Of a stretch of 58,504 nucleotides of DNA, positions 7,156 to 17,167 are shown piece by piece. The DNA is from Planctomycetaceae bacterium (lineage in GTDB: Bacteria > Planctomycetota > Planctomycetia > Pirellulales > Pirellulaceae). The DNA lies in NCBI GenBank assembly GCA_005778405.1, contig SXOA01000103.1:1-58504 (forward strand), given 5' to 3'. Under the pieces are notes generated by a model. That model had not been told where the DNA came from and searched no databases. It was given only the letters and a program-made list of their open reading frames with translations. Positions within the stretch are counted from its first letter, which is position 1; each line of letters opens with the position of its first letter. The position numbers were made by a program, and so were the translations under genes.

Positions 7156-9633
7156 CTACCTCACAAACAAAAACTGCTTGCTATTCACTAGCGCCCAGAG
7201 CAAATCCTGGTAGCACTCCTCCGCCGACTCGCTCTCGCACAAAAACCGGGCTGCGGCGGCGCGTTCACCCTCACTCGGCAATCGACTCAAAGACGCAACG
7301 TAAAGCTGCGTGACGATGTCATCATGCGGGGTCTTAGCAGCGAGGAGTTTGGCGATGCGGCCCGTTTTGTCGGCGATTTTTCCGGAGAGCGTGTCGCCAT
7401 TGAGGGTGTGCAGGGCCTGGGCCAGGTTTTCGTCGGGGGAGCGCTCGCATTCGCAGACGCTGGCCCGCCGCGGCTTGGCGAAGGTGTTCAGGAAGTAGTC
7501 GGGATATTCCGCGTCGGGGAGCTCGATGGCGAGCGTTCCCAGCGGCATCGATTTGTACTTCGTTTGTGTACCGGTGATCCGGTCAATCGCGTCCGCCAGC
7601 GGCTCCGCTTTCAGCCGCTTTACCTGGTAGTAGCTGAAGAACCGCCGGTCGCCGATGTTGCCCGGCGTCGGCTGCGAATCGAGCTGGTAGAGCCGGCTGT
7701 TCATCACGGTCCGCATCAGCTCCTTGAGATTGAAGCCGCTATCGGTGAACTGCTTGGCGAGGGCGTCCATGAGGGCCGGGTTGCTGGGCGGGTTGGTGCT
7801 TCGCATGTCGTCCACCGGCTCGACGAGGCCGCGACCCAGCAGGTAGCTCACGTAGCGGTTGACGACCGCGCGGGCGAAGAGCGGGTTGTCTTTGCCGGTC
7901 ATCCAGTCGGCGAGCGGCAGGCGGCGGTCGAGCGGGTGGTCCACGGCGGGGGCGTCGAGCGGTTTGGGGTCCATCTTTTTGCCGTTGCGGGGATTGTTGA
8001 CTTCCCCCCGGTCGCTCATCCAGACCACCTGCTCGCCGCCGAAAATGCCGAACTCCTCGCTCCCCTTCAGGCTGACGCGGGCGAAGAACGCGGCCAGGCC
8101 GTAGTAGTCGTCCTGGCTGTATTTCTCCAGCGGGTGATGGTGGCACTTGGCACACTCCAGCCGCACGCCGAGGAACAGCATGGATGTGCTTTCCGCCATC
8201 TCCGGGGGCGAGTTGTTGAGGCGGAAATAATTGGCCGGGCCGTTTTTGTAGATCGAGCCCTTGCCGGTGATCAGCTCGCGGACGAACTTGTCAAAACCCT
8301 TGTTCGTGCGGAACGATTCCTTGATCCAGTTGTGCAGCGACCACATCCCCTGGTCCCCCAGCTCGCGGCTGCTGTTGCGGATGAGGTCGGACCATTTGAG
8401 GGACCAGTAGGCGGCATAGAGGTCGTTGTAATTATTCAGCGGGCCGCCGGTCTCGAAGCCGAGCAGCCGATCGACGAGCTTGGCCCGCTTGCTGGGCTCC
8501 TGGGAATTAAGGAACGCCAGAGTTTCCTCCGGCGTGGGGAGCGTGCCGAGGGCGTCTTCATACGCCCGGCGGATGAACGTGGAGTCGTCGCAGAGGGGGG
8601 AAGGCTCGATGCCGAGTTCGCGGAACTTGGCGGCGGCCAGCTCATCGACGAAGTTGTGATTCTGCCAGCCGGCGAGCTCGACTTTGTCGGCATAGGGGAC
8701 GACGAACTGGGCGATTTCAGCCTGACCCTCAAAGCGGACCATCAGAGCCGCCTGCCCCTTGCCGACGGTGGTGACAAGGCCGTCGCGATTCACACTGAGG
8801 ACGCCGTCGTCCATCGAGTCGAAGCGGGCCAGCGCGGTGACGTCCTTTCGCTTGCCACCGGCATATTCCGCTTCGACGCGGAGCTGCTGCTTGAGGCCGG
8901 TCTGGCCGACGCGGCGAGGAGGGTAGAGATGGAGCTTGGTTACTTCGAGATCGGTCGCTGCTGGCTTAGGTGCATGGGCCTTCACCCAGGCGAGCATCGT
9001 TTGGTATTCGACCGAGCCTTTTTCAATCCGTTTGCCGCCGCCGTGGGGGACTTGCATCGTCGGCTTCTGAATTACGAGGCTGCTTTCCGGCAGAACAAAG
9101 TCCGTCCGCCGCTGTACGCTGTCTCGCGCCATCGCCGTCCAGTCCTGACTCGGCTCGCTGCCGAAGACGGAGAGCTTGAAGCCCGCCTTGCCGTGCTGCG
9201 AGGCATGACAAGCCGCCATCGCGCAACCAGCTTTGTTGAGGATGGGGCGGATATGTTCCGTGAACCCGACTGCTGGCTGCGGCAGTATGCCGCTGACGGT
9301 GACCGGTACTTCTTTGGTGAGTGAACCGGCCGTGATCGTGATTTTGACCTGACCATCGGCGACCGCGAGCAACAATCCCCGTTCATTCACGCTGACAATC
9401 TTCGCATCCGACGAAGCAAACTTCGTCTGCCCCGTCAAATCCTCGCTCCGCTCATTCACCATCCCGCCCGCATCCGCGGCCGTCACCACAAGCTGCAAAC
9501 GGGCGAAATTCCCTTCAAGCTTCGGCTCGGCAGGAATCACCAGAAGTGTTTGCGCTTGTGCGGAAATGCTCGTAGCGACCAAAAGCAGAATCGCCAGCGG
9601 CGCACAGCGAGATGCTATCGAGCGAGCAAGCAT
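7156..9633 (-). CDS. secreted DUF1549/DUF1553 protein with Ig-like domain (planctomycete cytochrome-c-like)
   Basis: A protein of about 825 residues with a signal peptide (MLARSIASRCAPLAILLLVATSISAQA). A BIG2-like Ig domain comes first (about residues 30-115). Next is a degenerate haem-type motif, GCAMAACHAS, then a second Ig-like stretch. DUF1549 follows and contains CAKCHHHPLE, and DUF1553 forms the C-terminus. The family is typical of Planctomycetota and is assumed to act in the periplasm, possibly in redox or polysaccharide processing, but no activity is established. The ATG at 9633 places the signal peptide at the N-terminus. It is divergent from the DUF1592 gene across 271 bp. Confidence 0.88.
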   Translation of the reverse strand: MLARSIASRCAPLAILLLVATSISAQAQTLLVIPAEPKLEGNFARLQLVVTAADAGGMVNERSEDLTGQTKFASSDAKIVSVNERGLLLAVADGQVKITITAGSLTKEVPVTVSGILPQPAVGFTEHIRPILNKAGCAMAACHASQHGKAGFKLSVFGSEPSQDWTAMARDSVQRRTDFVLPESSLVIQKPTMQVPHGGGKRIEKGSVEYQTMLAWVKAHAPKPAATDLEVTKLHLYPPRRVGQTGLKQQLRVEAEYAGGKRKDVTALARFDSMDDGVLSVNRDGLVTTVGKGQAALMVRFEGQAEIAQFVVPYADKVELAGWQNHNFVDELAAAKFRELGIEPSPLCDDSTFIRRAYEDALGTLPTPEETLAFLNSQEPSKRAKLVDRLLGFETGGPLNNYNDLYAAYWSLKWSDLIRNSSRELGDQGMWSLHNWIKESFRTNKGFDKFVRELITGKGSIYKNGPANYFRLNNSPPEMAESTSMLFLGVRLECAKCHHHPLEKYSQDDYYGLAAFFARVSLKGSEEFGIFGGEQVVWMSDRGEVNNPRNGKKMDPKPLDAPAVDHPLDRRLPLADWMTGKDNPLFARAVVNRYVSYLLGRGLVEPVDDMRSTNPPSNPALMDALAKQFTDSGFNLKELMRTVMNSRLYQLDSQPTPGNIGDRRFFSYYQVKRLKAEPLADAIDRITGTQTKYKSMPLGTLAIELPDAEYPDYFLNTFAKPRRASVCECERSPDENLAQALHTLNGDTLSGKIADKTGRIAKLLAAKTPHDDIVTQLYVASLSRLPSEGERAAAARFLCESESAEECYQDLLWALVNSKQFLFVR

Positions 9634-9904
9634 GAGGCGGGACTCTTGGGGCGGGGTGATTGCAGGCGGGATGCTCTGCCGAGGAATGAGATGTCTCAAC
9701 CAGGCAGTGCATGAGTGAATTATGTCCCATCAATTCCCGGGACGCTATAGGAACGTGGAAAATAGAGGGGCCAGCTATGTTGTTGACGGACATCACATAG
9801 GGGGATAGGCTCGCGAATTGGTGCCACGTCAACGGAATAGGGGTGGTATTATCCAGGGCTGGTTCCTTCCCCTTCCCCGTTGATTGGTCGCTGAATTCCG
9901 ATTT

Positions 9905-12766
9905 ATGAAGCCTGACCATTTTCTCACCCCTTTCATGCTGCTGGTGGCTGGTGCGGCTATTGGAGCTGAGCCGGCGGCCACGGAATTGGATCGTCAATTT
10001 TCCGCGGAGGTCCAGCCGATTCTGAAAACGTATTGTCTGGATTGTCACGGTCAGGAGAAGCAGGAAGGAAAGCTCGACTTAGCGGGGTATGGTTCGCTGG
10101 CCGCGGTGACGAAGAACCAGCAACTCTGGGAGCTGATTCTTGAGCGGTTGAAGGCGAAAGAGATGCCTCCCGAGGACGCGCCTAAAACCATCAAGGACGA
10201 AGAACGTCTCATAGTCGTCCGGTGGATTGAAGCCATGCGCGACGACGAGGCAAAGCGAAACGCCGGCGACCCAGGGCCGGTGCTGGCCCGCCGGCTCTCC
10301 AATGCGGAATTTGACTACACCGTCCGCGATCTCACCGGCGTGGACCTCCGGCCGACGAAGGAGTTTCCCGTTGACCCGGCGAATGAAGCGGGCTTCGATA
10401 ACAGCGGCGAATCGCTCAGCATGTCGCCAGCGCTCGTCAAGAAATACCTGGCCGCGGCGCGGAATGTCGCGGACCATCTGGTTCTGAAGCCCCAGGGCTT
10501 CGCATTCGCGCCACATGTGGCGGTGACGGATACCGACCGGGACAAATACTGCGTGCAAAGGATTGTGGATTTTTATGAGCGGCAGAAAGCGGACATTGCG
10601 GATTACCTGTTCGCGGCGTGGCGTTATGAGCGCCGCGGAGAAGTCGGAAAGCCGCAAGTAACCCTGGATGACTTTGCGAACGAGGCGGGGATTTCCGCCA
10701 AGTACTTGAAATCGGTGTGGTCAGTCCTGCATGACGATGGTTTTGACGCTGGTCCACTGGGCGAACTGCGAGAGGATTGGCGTAAACTTCCAGTCGACGC
10801 GCAGAAGCATGTCGAAGCAAGTCGCGCATGTGAGAAGCTGCGTGATCAGATCCTCCAACGGCGCAAGGAGCTATCACCGAAAATCGACAAGTTGCAGGTG
10901 AATGGAATCTCCCCCGGCAGCCAGCCCTTGGTCCTGTGGAAGAACCGTGAAGTGGCCGCTCAGCGGATGAAGTATGTGCCGGGAAAGGATGATGCGGCAG
11001 ATGAAAAGCTGCGGAAATCCCTGGAACGTTTCTGCCAGGTGTTTCCCGATGCTTTCTATATCGCGGACCGGCCTCCCTACTTCGATGAGAAATCGGCGCC
11101 GTCTGGACGGCTGCTAACTGCGGGCTTTCACTTGATGCAGGGTTATTTCCGAGACGACGGGCCGCTGTATGAATTGATTCTGGATGATGCGGGCCGCAAA
11201 GAACTCGACGGGCTGTGGCAGGATCTGCATTTCGTCACCGGCACGCCGCAGCGGCAGTACAAGGACTTCATTTTCTTCGAACGGGCGGAGCCGCCCCGGT
11301 ATATGCGGGAAGCGCCGTTTGATTTTGCCCGCTCGGAGGACAAGGACGCGGGTGCCGAGGCCAAAGTCCAGCGGCTCCGCGAGGAGTATTTGAACAAGGC
11401 CAAGGATATCAACGCCGGCGAGAAGGCGATTGCCGCCATCGAGACCTATTTCACAAACATCAATGCCGAAGTCCGCTGGGTGGAGAAGGCTCGCCTGGCA
11501 GCGGAACCAAGCCATTTGGAGGCTTTGCAAAGATTCGCGCAAGCGGCTTATCGCCGGCCGCTGACCAAGGAAGAGCGAGAAGACCTTCTCGCATTCTATC
11601 GCTCGCTTCGCGAGAAAGAAGGATTGAGCCATGAGGAAGCGATGCGCGATTCCATTGCCAGCATTCTGATGTCGCCGAATTTCTGCTACCGAGTGGACCT
11701 CGCGCCAGAAGGCAAAAGGATTCAGCCCCTGTCCGATTACGCCCTCGCTAGCCGGCTCAGCTACTTCCTTTGGTCGTCCATGCCGGATGAAGAGTTGCTC
11801 GCTCATGCCGCCGCGGGAGACTTGCGACAAACCGAGGTACTTCTCGCCCAGACGCGGCGGATGCTGAGGGACAAGAAGGTTCGCGGCCAGGCCGTGGAAT
11901 TCGGCGGCAACTGGCTCGACTTCCGCCGCTTTGAGGAGCACAACAGCGTGGACCGCGAGCGGTTCGTAACTTTCAACAATGAACTGCGCCAGGCGATGTT
12001 CGAAGAGCCGGTGCGGTTCTTCCTCGATGTCGTGCAAGAGAATCGCTCGGTCCTTGATTTTCTCAGTGCCGAGCATACGTTTGTGAATCCGATGCTGGCG
12101 AAGCACTATGGGATGCCAGTTTCTGGAACCGATTCAGATAGCTGGGTTCGAGTTGACGATGCCGGCAAGTACGGTCGCGGCGGACTCCTTCCCATGTCGG
12201 TGTTCCTGACCAAGAATTCCCCCGGCCTCCGGACGAGCCCGGTCAAGCGGGGCTACTGGGTTGCCCGACGCATTCTGGGAGAGCGGATTCCCCCTCCGCC
12301 GCCGACCGTGCCGGAGCTTCCCAAGGACGAAGCCCAACTCGGGGAGCTTACGTTGGCTCAGTTACTTGCCAAGCATCGCGAGAACAAGAGCTGCGCCTCC
12401 TGCCATGCCCGATTCGACTCGCTCGGCCTCGTCTACGAAGGGTACGGCCCCATCGGCGAGAGGCGGGAAAAGGATCTCAGCGGCCACGCGGTCGAAATCA
12501 AGGCTACGTTCCCTGGCGGCAGCGAAGGTAGCGGCCTACCGGGGCTCCGCGATTATTTGCGGGACCATCGCCAGAACGAATTCGTCGATAACCTCAGTCG
12601 CAAGCTATTGTCCTATGCCCTGGGAAGAACTCTCTTGCTATCGGACAAGGCGTTGGTCGAGAATATGAAGCAGAAGCTGAAGAAAGACGAGTATCGGTTC
12701 GATGGGCTGATGGAGATGATAGTCACGAGCCAGCAGTTTTTGAACAAAAGAGGGCGAGAAGAGTAG
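9905..12766 (+). CDS. DUF1587/DUF1592/DUF1588/DUF1585 planctomycete cytochrome-c-like protein
   Basis: A 953-residue exported protein starting MKPDHFLTPFMLLVAGAAIGA. A haem-binding-type motif CLDCHG lies at residues 44-49. The order of planctomycete domains follows: DUF1587 (LSNAEFDYTVRDLTG), DUF1592 (LASRLSYFLWSSMPDEELL), DUF1588 with a second CASCH motif (KSCASCHARFDSLG), and C-terminal DUF1585. This protein is normally encoded next to a DUF1552 protein, as here, and the pair is thought to work together outside the cytoplasm. The central region between DUF1587 and DUF1592 is unusually long. The start at 9905 was chosen for the signal peptide. Confidence 0.9.
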   Translation: MKPDHFLTPFMLLVAGAAIGAEPAATELDRQFSAEVQPILKTYCLDCHGQEKQEGKLDLAGYGSLAAVTKNQQLWELILERLKAKEMPPEDAPKTIKDEERLIVVRWIEAMRDDEAKRNAGDPGPVLARRLSNAEFDYTVRDLTGVDLRPTKEFPVDPANEAGFDNSGESLSMSPALVKKYLAAARNVADHLVLKPQGFAFAPHVAVTDTDRDKYCVQRIVDFYERQKADIADYLFAAWRYERRGEVGKPQVTLDDFANEAGISAKYLKSVWSVLHDDGFDAGPLGELREDWRKLPVDAQKHVEASRACEKLRDQILQRRKELSPKIDKLQVNGISPGSQPLVLWKNREVAAQRMKYVPGKDDAADEKLRKSLERFCQVFPDAFYIADRPPYFDEKSAPSGRLLTAGFHLMQGYFRDDGPLYELILDDAGRKELDGLWQDLHFVTGTPQRQYKDFIFFERAEPPRYMREAPFDFARSEDKDAGAEAKVQRLREEYLNKAKDINAGEKAIAAIETYFTNINAEVRWVEKARLAAEPSHLEALQRFAQAAYRRPLTKEEREDLLAFYRSLREKEGLSHEEAMRDSIASILMSPNFCYRVDLAPEGKRIQPLSDYALASRLSYFLWSSMPDEELLAHAAAGDLRQTEVLLAQTRRMLRDKKVRGQAVEFGGNWLDFRRFEEHNSVDRERFVTFNNELRQAMFEEPVRFFLDVVQENRSVLDFLSAEHTFVNPMLAKHYGMPVSGTDSDSWVRVDDAGKYGRGGLLPMSVFLTKNSPGLRTSPVKRGYWVARRILGERIPPPPPTVPELPKDEAQLGELTLAQLLAKHRENKSCASCHARFDSLGLVYEGYGPIGERREKDLSGHAVEIKATFPGGSEGSGLPGLRDYLRDHRQNEFVDNLSRKLLSYALGRTLLLSDKALVENMKQKLKKDEYRFDGLMEMIVTSQQFLNKRGREE

Positions 12767-12795
12767 GCTCAAGCAAAAGGAATGTTAATCCGCTG

Positions 12796-13095
12796 TTACG
12801 GTGAAGAGAGTTCGCTGGAGCACTTGATACAATTTTTTGCATCCGGAGAGTTCCTTCGGCCGCATTTCGGACAGCAGTATTGGTTTTCTTGGACATTGGC
12901 GGCCTGTTGAGTAGACGCTCGATCCAGGAACCAGACGACAAGCCCGCCCAGAAAACCGATGGCCGACGCGACAAGTGGTACTGCAATCCGAGCAGCCAAT
13001 GCGTACCCATTCAATTCAAGAACGCTTACCAAAAGCCCAATCACGAAACCAATCGCAGCTCCAACAGGAGGTCCGAGTCTGCCGCTAAATTGCAT
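12796..13095 (-). CDS. small membrane protein with C-terminal zinc ribbon
   Basis: About 99 residues. Two hydrophobic segments (VGAAIGFVIGLLVSVL and LVASAIGFLGGLVVWFL) are followed by a zinc ribbon, CPKCGRRNSPDAKNCIKC, with four cysteines in CxxC-x10-CxxC spacing. The ATG at 13095 (MQFSGRLGPP) has GGAG upstream; a GTG at 13116 would add seven residues. It faces the end of the DUF1592 gene and lies between it and its usual partner DUF1552. Composition is AT-richer than both. Function unknown, with the ribbon probably cytoplasmic. Confidence 0.7.
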   Translation of the reverse strand: MQFSGRLGPPVGAAIGFVIGLLVSVLELNGYALAARIAVPLVASAIGFLGGLVVWFLDRASTQQAANVQENQYCCPKCGRRNSPDAKNCIKCSSELSSP

Positions 13096-13246
13096 CTGAA
13101 TCCCCACTCCCTTCACGCCAAAGGATGATCAGGACGATGTGACGATACTATCTGACGGCTAGGTTAGACTCAAGCTTCGTATCAAGAATTCTCATTGTTC
13201 ACTTTGACTACAATATCAGAATGTCGGCACAACCGAGGAATTGGAC

Positions 13247-14590
13247 ATGATAAGTCGGAACAAGACCTCCCGTCGCACCGTCCTCCAAGGGGTCGGCGTC
13301 GCCATGGCCCTTCCGTGGCTGGAATCGATCTCCGTTTGGGGAGCGGAAGAACCGCGCAAGACTCCTAGTGGTGAAAAGAAAGCAGATCAGTTTCCCACTC
13401 GCTTCGCCGCTCTCTTCATGGGAAACGGCATCAGCCCGAACAACTGGTGGGCCAAGGGGGCGGGCGAAGAGATGGAGCTGAGCAAGACGCTCGAGCCCCT
13501 CGCGCCGTTCAAGAGCAAGCTCAATGTCGTAAGTGGCCTCTTCAACAAGAACGCCACGCACGTCGGCATTCATCCGGGGCAGACGGGGAACATTCTCTCC
13601 GGGGCATCGCTGCAAAAAGGGGCGGTCCTGCGCGGCGGCATCAGCATGGACCAGGTGCTGGCGGCGAAGCTCGGCGAAGAGACACCGCAGCCGAGCCTGG
13701 TGCTGGGATGCGAGCAGCCGATCACCGGCTATCACGAGACGAATTTTTCGATGGCCTACAGCTCGCACATTTCCTGGCAGGACGCCGATTCGCCAGTGCC
13801 GATGGAGGTCTATCCGTCCCTCGCCTTCGACAGCCTGTTCGGTAACCACGGCAGCCGGCGGATGCAGAGCATTCTGGACCGAGTGCGGGACCACGCCGCC
13901 CACCTTAGCCGGCAAGTGAGCCGCAGCGACCAGGCGAAGCTGGACGAATACCTGACCAGCGTGCGGGAAGTGGAGAAGCAAATCGAGCGGACGCGGGCTC
14001 TCAAGGACAAAGCCGAGAACAACGCCGCCGGCAGGGACCGCCCCGCCGCTGCCATGCCCCGCCCGGACAACGGCCTCCCCGAGGACATCCGCGAGCACAT
14101 GCGGCTGATGACGGAGATCATCGCCCTCGCCTTCCAGACCAACAAAACGCGGGTCGCCACGCTCCTCCTCTGCCGCGACATTTCGGGGCTGTTCTATCCG
14201 TTCCTCGACGTCCGGACGGCCCACCACAACACGTCGCACGACGACCAGGGAGAAGCCTACGAGCGAGTCTCGCGGTTCTACGTCAGCCAGCTCGCTCACC
14301 TCGCCACCCGCCTGGCCGCGATGCCCGAAGGGGACCGCAGCGTCCTCGACCACTCCTGCCTGATGTTCATCAACAGCATGTGGTCCGGCAGCCAGCACGA
14401 CAGCTCGAAAGTCCCGCTGCTCCTCGTCGGCGGCCTGGGCGGCCAGCTCGAAACCGGCCGCGTCCTCGACTTCAAAGAGAAGGGGGGCGACAACCGCAAG
14501 CTCTGCAGCCTGTACTTGTCGCTGATGGACAAGATGGGGGTGAAGCAGGAGCGGTTTGGGGATGCGGAAGGGAAGCTGGAAGGGTTATAG
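13247..14590 (+). CDS. DUF1552 protein with Tat signal
   Basis: A 447-residue exported protein. The N-terminus ISRNKTSRRTVLQGVGVAMA is a twin-arginine signal ending before the sequence WLESISVWGAEE. The rest matches the DUF1552 family (sulfatase/alkaline-phosphatase-like fold), including FMGNGISPNNWWAKGAG and a histidine-rich region DVRTAHHNTSHDDQ that could bind metal. In planctomycetes it accompanies the DUF1592 cytochrome-like protein. ATG 13247 has GAGG eight bases upstream. The partner gene is 480 bp upstream with an opposite-strand gene in between. Confidence 0.88.
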   Translation: MISRNKTSRRTVLQGVGVAMALPWLESISVWGAEEPRKTPSGEKKADQFPTRFAALFMGNGISPNNWWAKGAGEEMELSKTLEPLAPFKSKLNVVSGLFNKNATHVGIHPGQTGNILSGASLQKGAVLRGGISMDQVLAAKLGEETPQPSLVLGCEQPITGYHETNFSMAYSSHISWQDADSPVPMEVYPSLAFDSLFGNHGSRRMQSILDRVRDHAAHLSRQVSRSDQAKLDEYLTSVREVEKQIERTRALKDKAENNAAGRDRPAAAMPRPDNGLPEDIREHMRLMTEIIALAFQTNKTRVATLLLCRDISGLFYPFLDVRTAHHNTSHDDQGEAYERVSRFYVSQLAHLATRLAAMPEGDRSVLDHSCLMFINSMWSGSQHDSSKVPLLLVGGLGGQLETGRVLDFKEKGGDNRKLCSLYLSLMDKMGVKQERFGDAEGKLEGL

Positions 14591-14634
14591 TCGCGTTTTC
14601 GGCCATCGAACCATGCCCATGGCGCGAGCCTCGA

Positions 14635-15639
14635 ATGACCACTTCCATGTCTCGTGCCATTACCGTCACCGCCCCCAGCCGACTGCACTTCGGCCTGTTT
14701 GGCTTGCAGCAGGACGAAGGACGGATGTACGGTGGCGTGGGGGCAATGGTGGACAGGCCGGCGCTGAAGATACGACTCTTGCCAGCAGCACGATTCGAAT
14801 GCAGCGGCAGTTTGGCGGATCGCACGCAGGACTTTGCTGAGCATTGGGCGAAGTTTCATGGGGCTGGGCAACTTCCGGCCTGCCTCATCGAAGTGCTGGA
14901 GTCTCCCCCCAATCATATCGGACTGGGTGTCGGGACGCAGCTCGGGCTGTCGGTCGCCGCGGGGCTGAATGCCTTTGCTGGCCTGCCTGCCGCGGGGCCG
15001 CGGGAGTTGGCGCTTTCCGTTGGCCGGGGGCAGCGCTCGGCGATCGGCACTTATGGGTTTGTGATGGGAGGACTGATTGTCGAGCGGGGAAAACTGCCGG
15101 GAGAACCAATCTCGACGCTGGATTGCCGCGTCGATTTTCCGGACGACTGGCGGTTCGTGCTTCTCCGTCCTGCCGGTGGACGGGGACTGAGCGGGGAGCA
15201 GGAAGAGCAGGCCATCGGCGGGCTGCCGCGAGTGCCGGCAAATGTGACCGAGCGGCTCATCGCCATGGCCCGGGATGAACTGATTCCGGCGGCAGCCACG
15301 GCAAACTTCCCGCAGTTTGCCGAGAGCCTATTCCAATTTGGCCATCTCGCCGGAGATTGCTTCTCCGCTCGGCAGGGAGGCCCCTACAACGGCCCGGTGC
15401 TGACGCGGCTGATTGGCTGGCTACGCGGTCGCGGCTATGCGGGGGTGGGGCAGAGCTCTTGGGGACCGACCCTTTTTGCCGCGTTTCCCGACCAGCACTC
15501 TGCACTTGGGCTCGCGGACTTGCTACAACAGGAACAACCAGAAGGTTCTCTGGAAGTCACGATTGCCGCTCCGAGCAACCGGGGGGCTCTCGTGCAGTCC
15601 GCACTTGGGGAAGTCAGCGGTACTGAGGTTTCAGACTGA
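14635..15639 (+). CDS. beta-ribofuranosylaminobenzene 5'-phosphate synthase homologue (GHMP superfamily)
   Basis: A 334-residue GHMP-kinase-superfamily protein. It begins SRAITVTAPSRLHFGLFGL, and the glycine-rich loop region reads NHIGLGVGTQLGLSVAAGL. Both are typical of beta-RFAP synthase, which condenses p-hydroxybenzoate or p-aminobenzoate with PRPP at the first committed step to tetrahydromethanopterin. Planctomycetes use that cofactor for C1 transfer. Other pathway genes (mch, fhc, mtd) are not in the window. The start was set at ATG 14635; ATG 14647 is possible. The lipoprotein gene follows 26 bp later, so they may share a transcript. Confidence 0.85.
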   Translation: MTTSMSRAITVTAPSRLHFGLFGLQQDEGRMYGGVGAMVDRPALKIRLLPAARFECSGSLADRTQDFAEHWAKFHGAGQLPACLIEVLESPPNHIGLGVGTQLGLSVAAGLNAFAGLPAAGPRELALSVGRGQRSAIGTYGFVMGGLIVERGKLPGEPISTLDCRVDFPDDWRFVLLRPAGGRGLSGEQEEQAIGGLPRVPANVTERLIAMARDELIPAAATANFPQFAESLFQFGHLAGDCFSARQGGPYNGPVLTRLIGWLRGRGYAGVGQSSWGPTLFAAFPDQHSALGLADLLQQEQPEGSLEVTIAAPSNRGALVQSALGEVSGTEVSD

Positions 15640-15665
15640 ACTAATATCGCTGCTTTTGCGTAGGC

Positions 15666-17150
15666 ATGTCCATGCTCCCGCGAATTTTTTGCGCCCGCCT
15701 GGCTGACGTCTTCTTTGCCTGCGTCCTGGGCGGGTTTGTCTTCCTTTCGCTTTTGGCGGGCTGTGGCCCTGATAGTTCCTCTTTGAATAAGCCGGGGAAC
15801 AAGAAGCGGCTGATTCCGCAGCTCACGGTGCTGATCGTCGACGACCCGACACTGGGGGATGCCATCAAATCGGAATGGCGGTCACGCACGGAAGACGAGG
15901 TCATCATCCGCGAGATTACGTGGCAAGAGGCCGCGGCCGCCAAGCGGCTGCCGGGGGATTTGATTGTCTATCCCGCCGGGCAACTTGGCGAACTGGCGGA
16001 GGCGGGACTGCTGGCTCCGATTTCGAGCAGAACGCTGGAGAACGACGCCTTCGCGATGCGGGATATCTACAAGCTGTTGCGACTGCACGAAATGAAATGG
16101 GGGGACAAAGTGGTCGGGCTGCCGCTCGGTTCGCCGCAACTGATGCTGGTATACCGGCTGGATATTTTTGCCAGGCTCCAAATCAAACCGCCACGGACCT
16201 GGGCCGAGTACGACGCCCTGGCGGCTCGCCTCGCCAAGCGTGAGGAGCTGGGTGAACTTGCGCCTCCCGCCGATGCAACCTGGCGCGGCACGGTCGAGCC
16301 GCTGGCCCCGAGTTATGCCGGGCAGATGCTGCTGGCCCGCTCGGCGACATACGCGGCGCACAAGGAGCAGATTTCGCCCCTTTTGGATATTTCCTCGCTC
16401 AAGGCACTGATTGACCAGCCTCCTTACGTGCGGGCATTGAAAGAGATGGCCGCCACTTGCGGTGAAACCAAGGCTAAGCTGCCGCAGTTCACTCCCGCGC
16501 AGGCCTATCAGGAGCTGGCCCAAGGCCGATGTGCCATGGCGATTGCTTGGCCCTCCTCGGCCACGGCCACCGCGGACAAAGCCGTGGCAGGACGGGCCGC
16601 GAATCTCGGTTTTGCGGAGCTGCCGGGGGCGAGTGAGACGTATGATTTTGGGAAGAAGCAGTGGGCCGCGCGCAGCGCGGGAGAAAGCCCGCATGTGCCG
16701 CTCCTCGCCGTCAGCGGACGGATGGTGTCCGTCACTGCCACCAGCGGCGAACAAGAAGCGTCAGAGAACATGGCAACCTGGCTGGCGGGCTCGGAAGTGG
16801 CCGTGCAAATCAGCCCCTCCAGTCCCGACACCACTTTGTTCCGGGTCTCGCAGGAGCCCGATGCGGCAAGCTGGCTGGGGAGCATCGGGGACCAGGGTCG
16901 CGGCGAATATGTCGCCGCACTTCGTCAGACCCAGGAGAGGCCGCAGCACTCGCAGGGAATTCGCCTTCCCGGCCGGCGCGAGTACTTGAGTGCCCTCGAT
17001 CAGGCCGCGGTCGACGCGCTGCGCGGGAAGAAGAGCCCCGAGGAAGCGCTCGCCGCCGCCGCCGCCGCCTGGGATAAGATTACAGCCCGCCGCGGACTCG
17101 ATGGCCAAAGGATTGCGCTGGAACGGAGCCTGGGGCTGAATAACCAATAG
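15666..17150 (+). CDS. extracellular solute-binding lipoprotein (ABC type 1 family)
   Basis: A 494-residue lipoprotein. The hydrophobic N-terminus ends in the lipobox LLAGC with Cys33 as the acylated residue. The mature part resembles family 1 periplasmic binding proteins (MalE/UgpB-like), with LIVYPAGQLGELAEAGLL and a central hinge-like region RLDIFARLQIKPPRTWAEYD. No permease or ATPase gene is adjacent, so either the transporter is elsewhere or the protein has another extracytoplasmic role. The C-terminal helix is rich in alanine (SPEEALAAAAAAWDKI). It follows the beta-RFAP synthase gene closely. Confidence 0.82.
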   Translation: MSMLPRIFCARLADVFFACVLGGFVFLSLLAGCGPDSSSLNKPGNKKRLIPQLTVLIVDDPTLGDAIKSEWRSRTEDEVIIREITWQEAAAAKRLPGDLIVYPAGQLGELAEAGLLAPISSRTLENDAFAMRDIYKLLRLHEMKWGDKVVGLPLGSPQLMLVYRLDIFARLQIKPPRTWAEYDALAARLAKREELGELAPPADATWRGTVEPLAPSYAGQMLLARSATYAAHKEQISPLLDISSLKALIDQPPYVRALKEMAATCGETKAKLPQFTPAQAYQELAQGRCAMAIAWPSSATATADKAVAGRAANLGFAELPGASETYDFGKKQWAARSAGESPHVPLLAVSGRMVSVTATSGEQEASENMATWLAGSEVAVQISPSSPDTTLFRVSQEPDAASWLGSIGDQGRGEYVAALRQTQERPQHSQGIRLPGRREYLSALDQAAVDALRGKKSPEEALAAAAAAWDKITARRGLDGQRIALERSLGLNNQ

Positions 17151-17167
17151 CTTGCGAACGGCCGCAC

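Noticed and set aside
7324..9324. Long open frame on the plus strand opposite the DUF1549 gene
   Set aside because: It mirrors a GC-rich gene, has no family motifs, and the minus-strand gene has clear domains and a signal peptide.
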